DNA from: Planctomycetaceae bacterium
Lineage (GTDB): Bacteria; Planctomycetota; Planctomycetia; Planctomycetales; Planctomycetaceae
Length of the DNA: 7,536 nucleotides
Assembly: GCA_003503535.1 (NCBI GenBank)
Contig: DOCI01000264.1
Location: 4,397-11,932 of the forward strand
Direction of reading: 5' to 3'
The position numbers and the translations under genes are program-made. Shown here piece by piece: positions 6,047 through 7,536 of this stretch (position 1 is its first letter; each line of letters opens with the position of its first letter). Under the pieces are notes generated by a model, which was not told where the DNA came from, made no database searches, and saw only the letters and a list, made by a program, of their open reading frames with translations.

Positions 6047-7507
6047 ATGTCACAATTCAATCGTCGTCAATTTCTGCAGAGTAGTCTGGCTGCCGGGGCT
6101 TTTGTCTCGTTGTCTTCTGCATCGTCCTCAAAAGCGATGGCCGCCAATGAGGAAGTGAATATCGCTGTAATCGGTTGTGGCGGACGTGGTGGAGAGCATT
6201 TGAATCAGTTCAGTTCTCTCTCGGGTGTGAATGTCGCCGGGCTGGTCGATCCTGATGAAAGTCGGACAGGTTCTGCTCAGCGAAAATTCCCGAAAGCAAA
6301 ACGCTATACCGATATTCGCAAGATGCTTGAAGATCCGTCAATTGATGCTGTCACGATTGCTTCCTGTAATCACTGGCACTGTCTGGCTGCCATCTGGGCG
6401 ATGGAAGCGGGTAAAGATGTGTATGTCGAAAAACCGCTGTCTCACAGTCAGTGGGAAGGACGTCAGGTCGTCAATGCGGCTCGCAAGTACGACAAAGTCG
6501 TGCAGATCGGTACCCAGCAGCGATCTTCACCGATTCAGGACGAAGCGAAAAAACTGCTGCATGAAGAACAGGCTCTCGGAAAGATTCTTTCCGTACAGGT
6601 TTGTCGCTACGGCATCCGTGGCTCGATCGGAAAGCGATCGACTCCGCTGGAAGTTCCCTCCAGTGTCGATTACGACCTGTGGCTGGGGCCAGCAGCCGAC
6701 CAGGTTCTGTACCGTGACAAATTCCATTACGACTGGCACTGGGACTGGAACACCGGTTCCGGCGAGATGGGCAACTGGGGCGTGCATGTGCTCGATGATG
6801 TCCGCAATGTCGTCTTCCGGGATTCCGTCAAATTGCCGACGCGAATTCTGGCTGGTGGCGGACGGGTTGTATGGAATGATGCCGGAGATACGCCGAATGT
6901 GCATTTCGCGTACTTCGATACCGGCGAAATCCCAACCTTTATCGGTTTGAGCAACCTGCCAGCAGAGCCAGGTGGCAAGAAAGGTCTGAACTATCGCGGC
7001 GTCACCTCGGGCTACCTCGTTCAGTGCGAAGGAGGCTACTACTCCGGACGCCGCGGCGGAGGAGATGCCTACGATAATCAAGGCAAGAAAATGCGTTCTC
7101 TGAGAGGTTCCTCTGGAACTTCTCACGCTCAGAACTTTATCGATGCCGTTCGTGCCCAGGACAATTCGAATCTGAAGGCGGAAGTGGCTGTCGGTCACGA
7201 TTCGACCGGCTGGTGTAACCTGGCCAACATCGGCTTCCAGGTTGGTGGTCAGTACAAGCCGGATGCTTTCGAGGAAATTGTCACGCCGAATGAAGGTGCG
7301 AAACGGATCTGGTCAGATCTGCAGGCTCAAATGGAATCGCATCTGGCGGCCCACGGCTACAAGCTGAGTGATTCAGAAATCCGTGTCAGCCCGATGCTGA
7401 ACCACGATCCTGAAACCGAACGCTTCACCGGACCTCATGCTGAAGGAGCCAATGCTCTACTCAAGCGAGATTACCGCAAAGGTTATGAAGTGCCGGAAAT
7501 TGCATAG
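6047..7507 (+). CDS. Tat-exported Gfo/Idh/MocA family oxidoreductase
   Basis: The 486-residue protein is an NAD(P)-dependent dehydrogenase of the Gfo/Idh/MocA family, which acts on sugars, inositols and related polyols. It begins with a twin-arginine signal, NRRQFLQSS at 5-13, a hydrophobic run at 14-21 and a likely cut near AMA-A (30-33). This implies export in folded form with its cofactor. The Rossmann nucleotide loop is IGCGGRGG at 42-49. EKP at 128-130 carries the usual catalytic Lys. A Trp-rich stretch HYDWHWDWNTGSGEMGNWGVHVLDD (shown in parts: 227-238, then GSGEMGNWGVHVLDD) supplies the family's C-terminal catalytic His247 and Asp250/251. The length is usual for planctomycete members. 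I chose ATG 6047 because it puts the twin arginines five residues in. An in-frame TTG at 5987 with AGGAGGA ten bases upstream would add 20 residues, and GTG 5996 is also in frame. The substrate cannot be read from sequence; no sugar-pathway genes adjoin it. Confidence 0.93.
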   Translation: MSQFNRRQFLQSSLAAGAFVSLSSASSSKAMAANEEVNIAVIGCGGRGGEHLNQFSSLSGVNVAGLVDPDESRTGSAQRKFPKAKRYTDIRKMLEDPSIDAVTIASCNHWHCLAAIWAMEAGKDVYVEKPLSHSQWEGRQVVNAARKYDKVVQIGTQQRSSPIQDEAKKLLHEEQALGKILSVQVCRYGIRGSIGKRSTPLEVPSSVDYDLWLGPAADQVLYRDKFHYDWHWDWNTGSGEMGNWGVHVLDDVRNVVFRDSVKLPTRILAGGGRVVWNDAGDTPNVHFAYFDTGEIPTFIGLSNLPAEPGGKKGLNYRGVTSGYLVQCEGGYYSGRRGGGDAYDNQGKKMRSLRGSSGTSHAQNFIDAVRAQDNSNLKAEVAVGHDSTGWCNLANIGFQVGGQYKPDAFEEIVTPNEGAKRIWSDLQAQMESHLAAHGYKLSDSEIRVSPMLNHDPETERFTGPHAEGANALLKRDYRKGYEVPEIA

Positions 7508-7513
7508 TGTGTA

Positions 7514-7536
7514 GGCGAGCCGAGGCAGTCATGCCT
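7514..7536 (+). terminator. Start of a hairpin cut by the right edge
   Basis: AGGCA (7523-7527) and TGCCT (7532-7536) pair around a GTCA loop, and the right arm ends exactly at the window edge. GGCGAGCCG (7514-7522) precedes the left arm and would extend the stem if its complement follows outside the window. It begins seven bases after the oxidoreductase stop, as expected for its terminator. Confidence 0.4.

Noticed and set aside
6231..7198. Open frames in other phases over the oxidoreductase (239 codons on +, 223 on -)
   Set aside because: Both overlap the conserved Gfo/Idh/MocA coding sequence, and their translations are low in recognisable motifs.

Overview
The window carries five complete protein genes, all on the + strand and separated by 100-200 base gaps. 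I infer a planctomycete of the Planctomycetales type. The reasons are a Tat-exported Gfo/Idh/MocA oxidoreductase of the kind heavily duplicated in that group, a secreted single-CXXCH protein whose conserved core I associate with planctomycetes, and short palindromes in most intergenic gaps. This is pattern recognition, not a database result.

Layout. 1-180: a GC-rich hairpin, a 7+7 base inverted repeat, and a TATAAT box inside an imperfect palindrome. 181-2097: a full-length ABC exporter half-transporter. 2213-3523: a secreted CXXCH protein of unknown function. 3524-3662: a gap with a hairpin and then a nested set of inverted repeats that could fold as a three-way junction. 3663-4175: a small heat-shock protein (Hsp20). 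4192-4240: a textbook intrinsic terminator. 4405-5847 (possibly from GTG 4294): a membrane-anchored TAXI-type solute-binding protein with no TRAP permease genes beside it. 5848-6046: a terminator-like hairpin and a second folded element that encloses a strong Shine-Dalgarno sequence. 6047-7507 (possibly from TTG 5987): the Tat-signal Gfo/Idh/MocA oxidoreductase. 7508-7536: the start of another hairpin, cut by the window edge.

The genes do not look like one pathway or operon. Each gap is large enough for its own promoter, and a strong terminator separates Hsp20 from the TAXI gene. Four of the five products act at or beyond the inner membrane: exporter, secreted putative cytochrome, anchored binding protein and Tat-exported oxidoreductase. 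I see no CRISPR array, transposase, integrase, tRNA, rRNA or convincing defence system. The least explained material is the folded leader DNA before Hsp20 and before the oxidoreductase, and the uncharacterised CXXCH protein.
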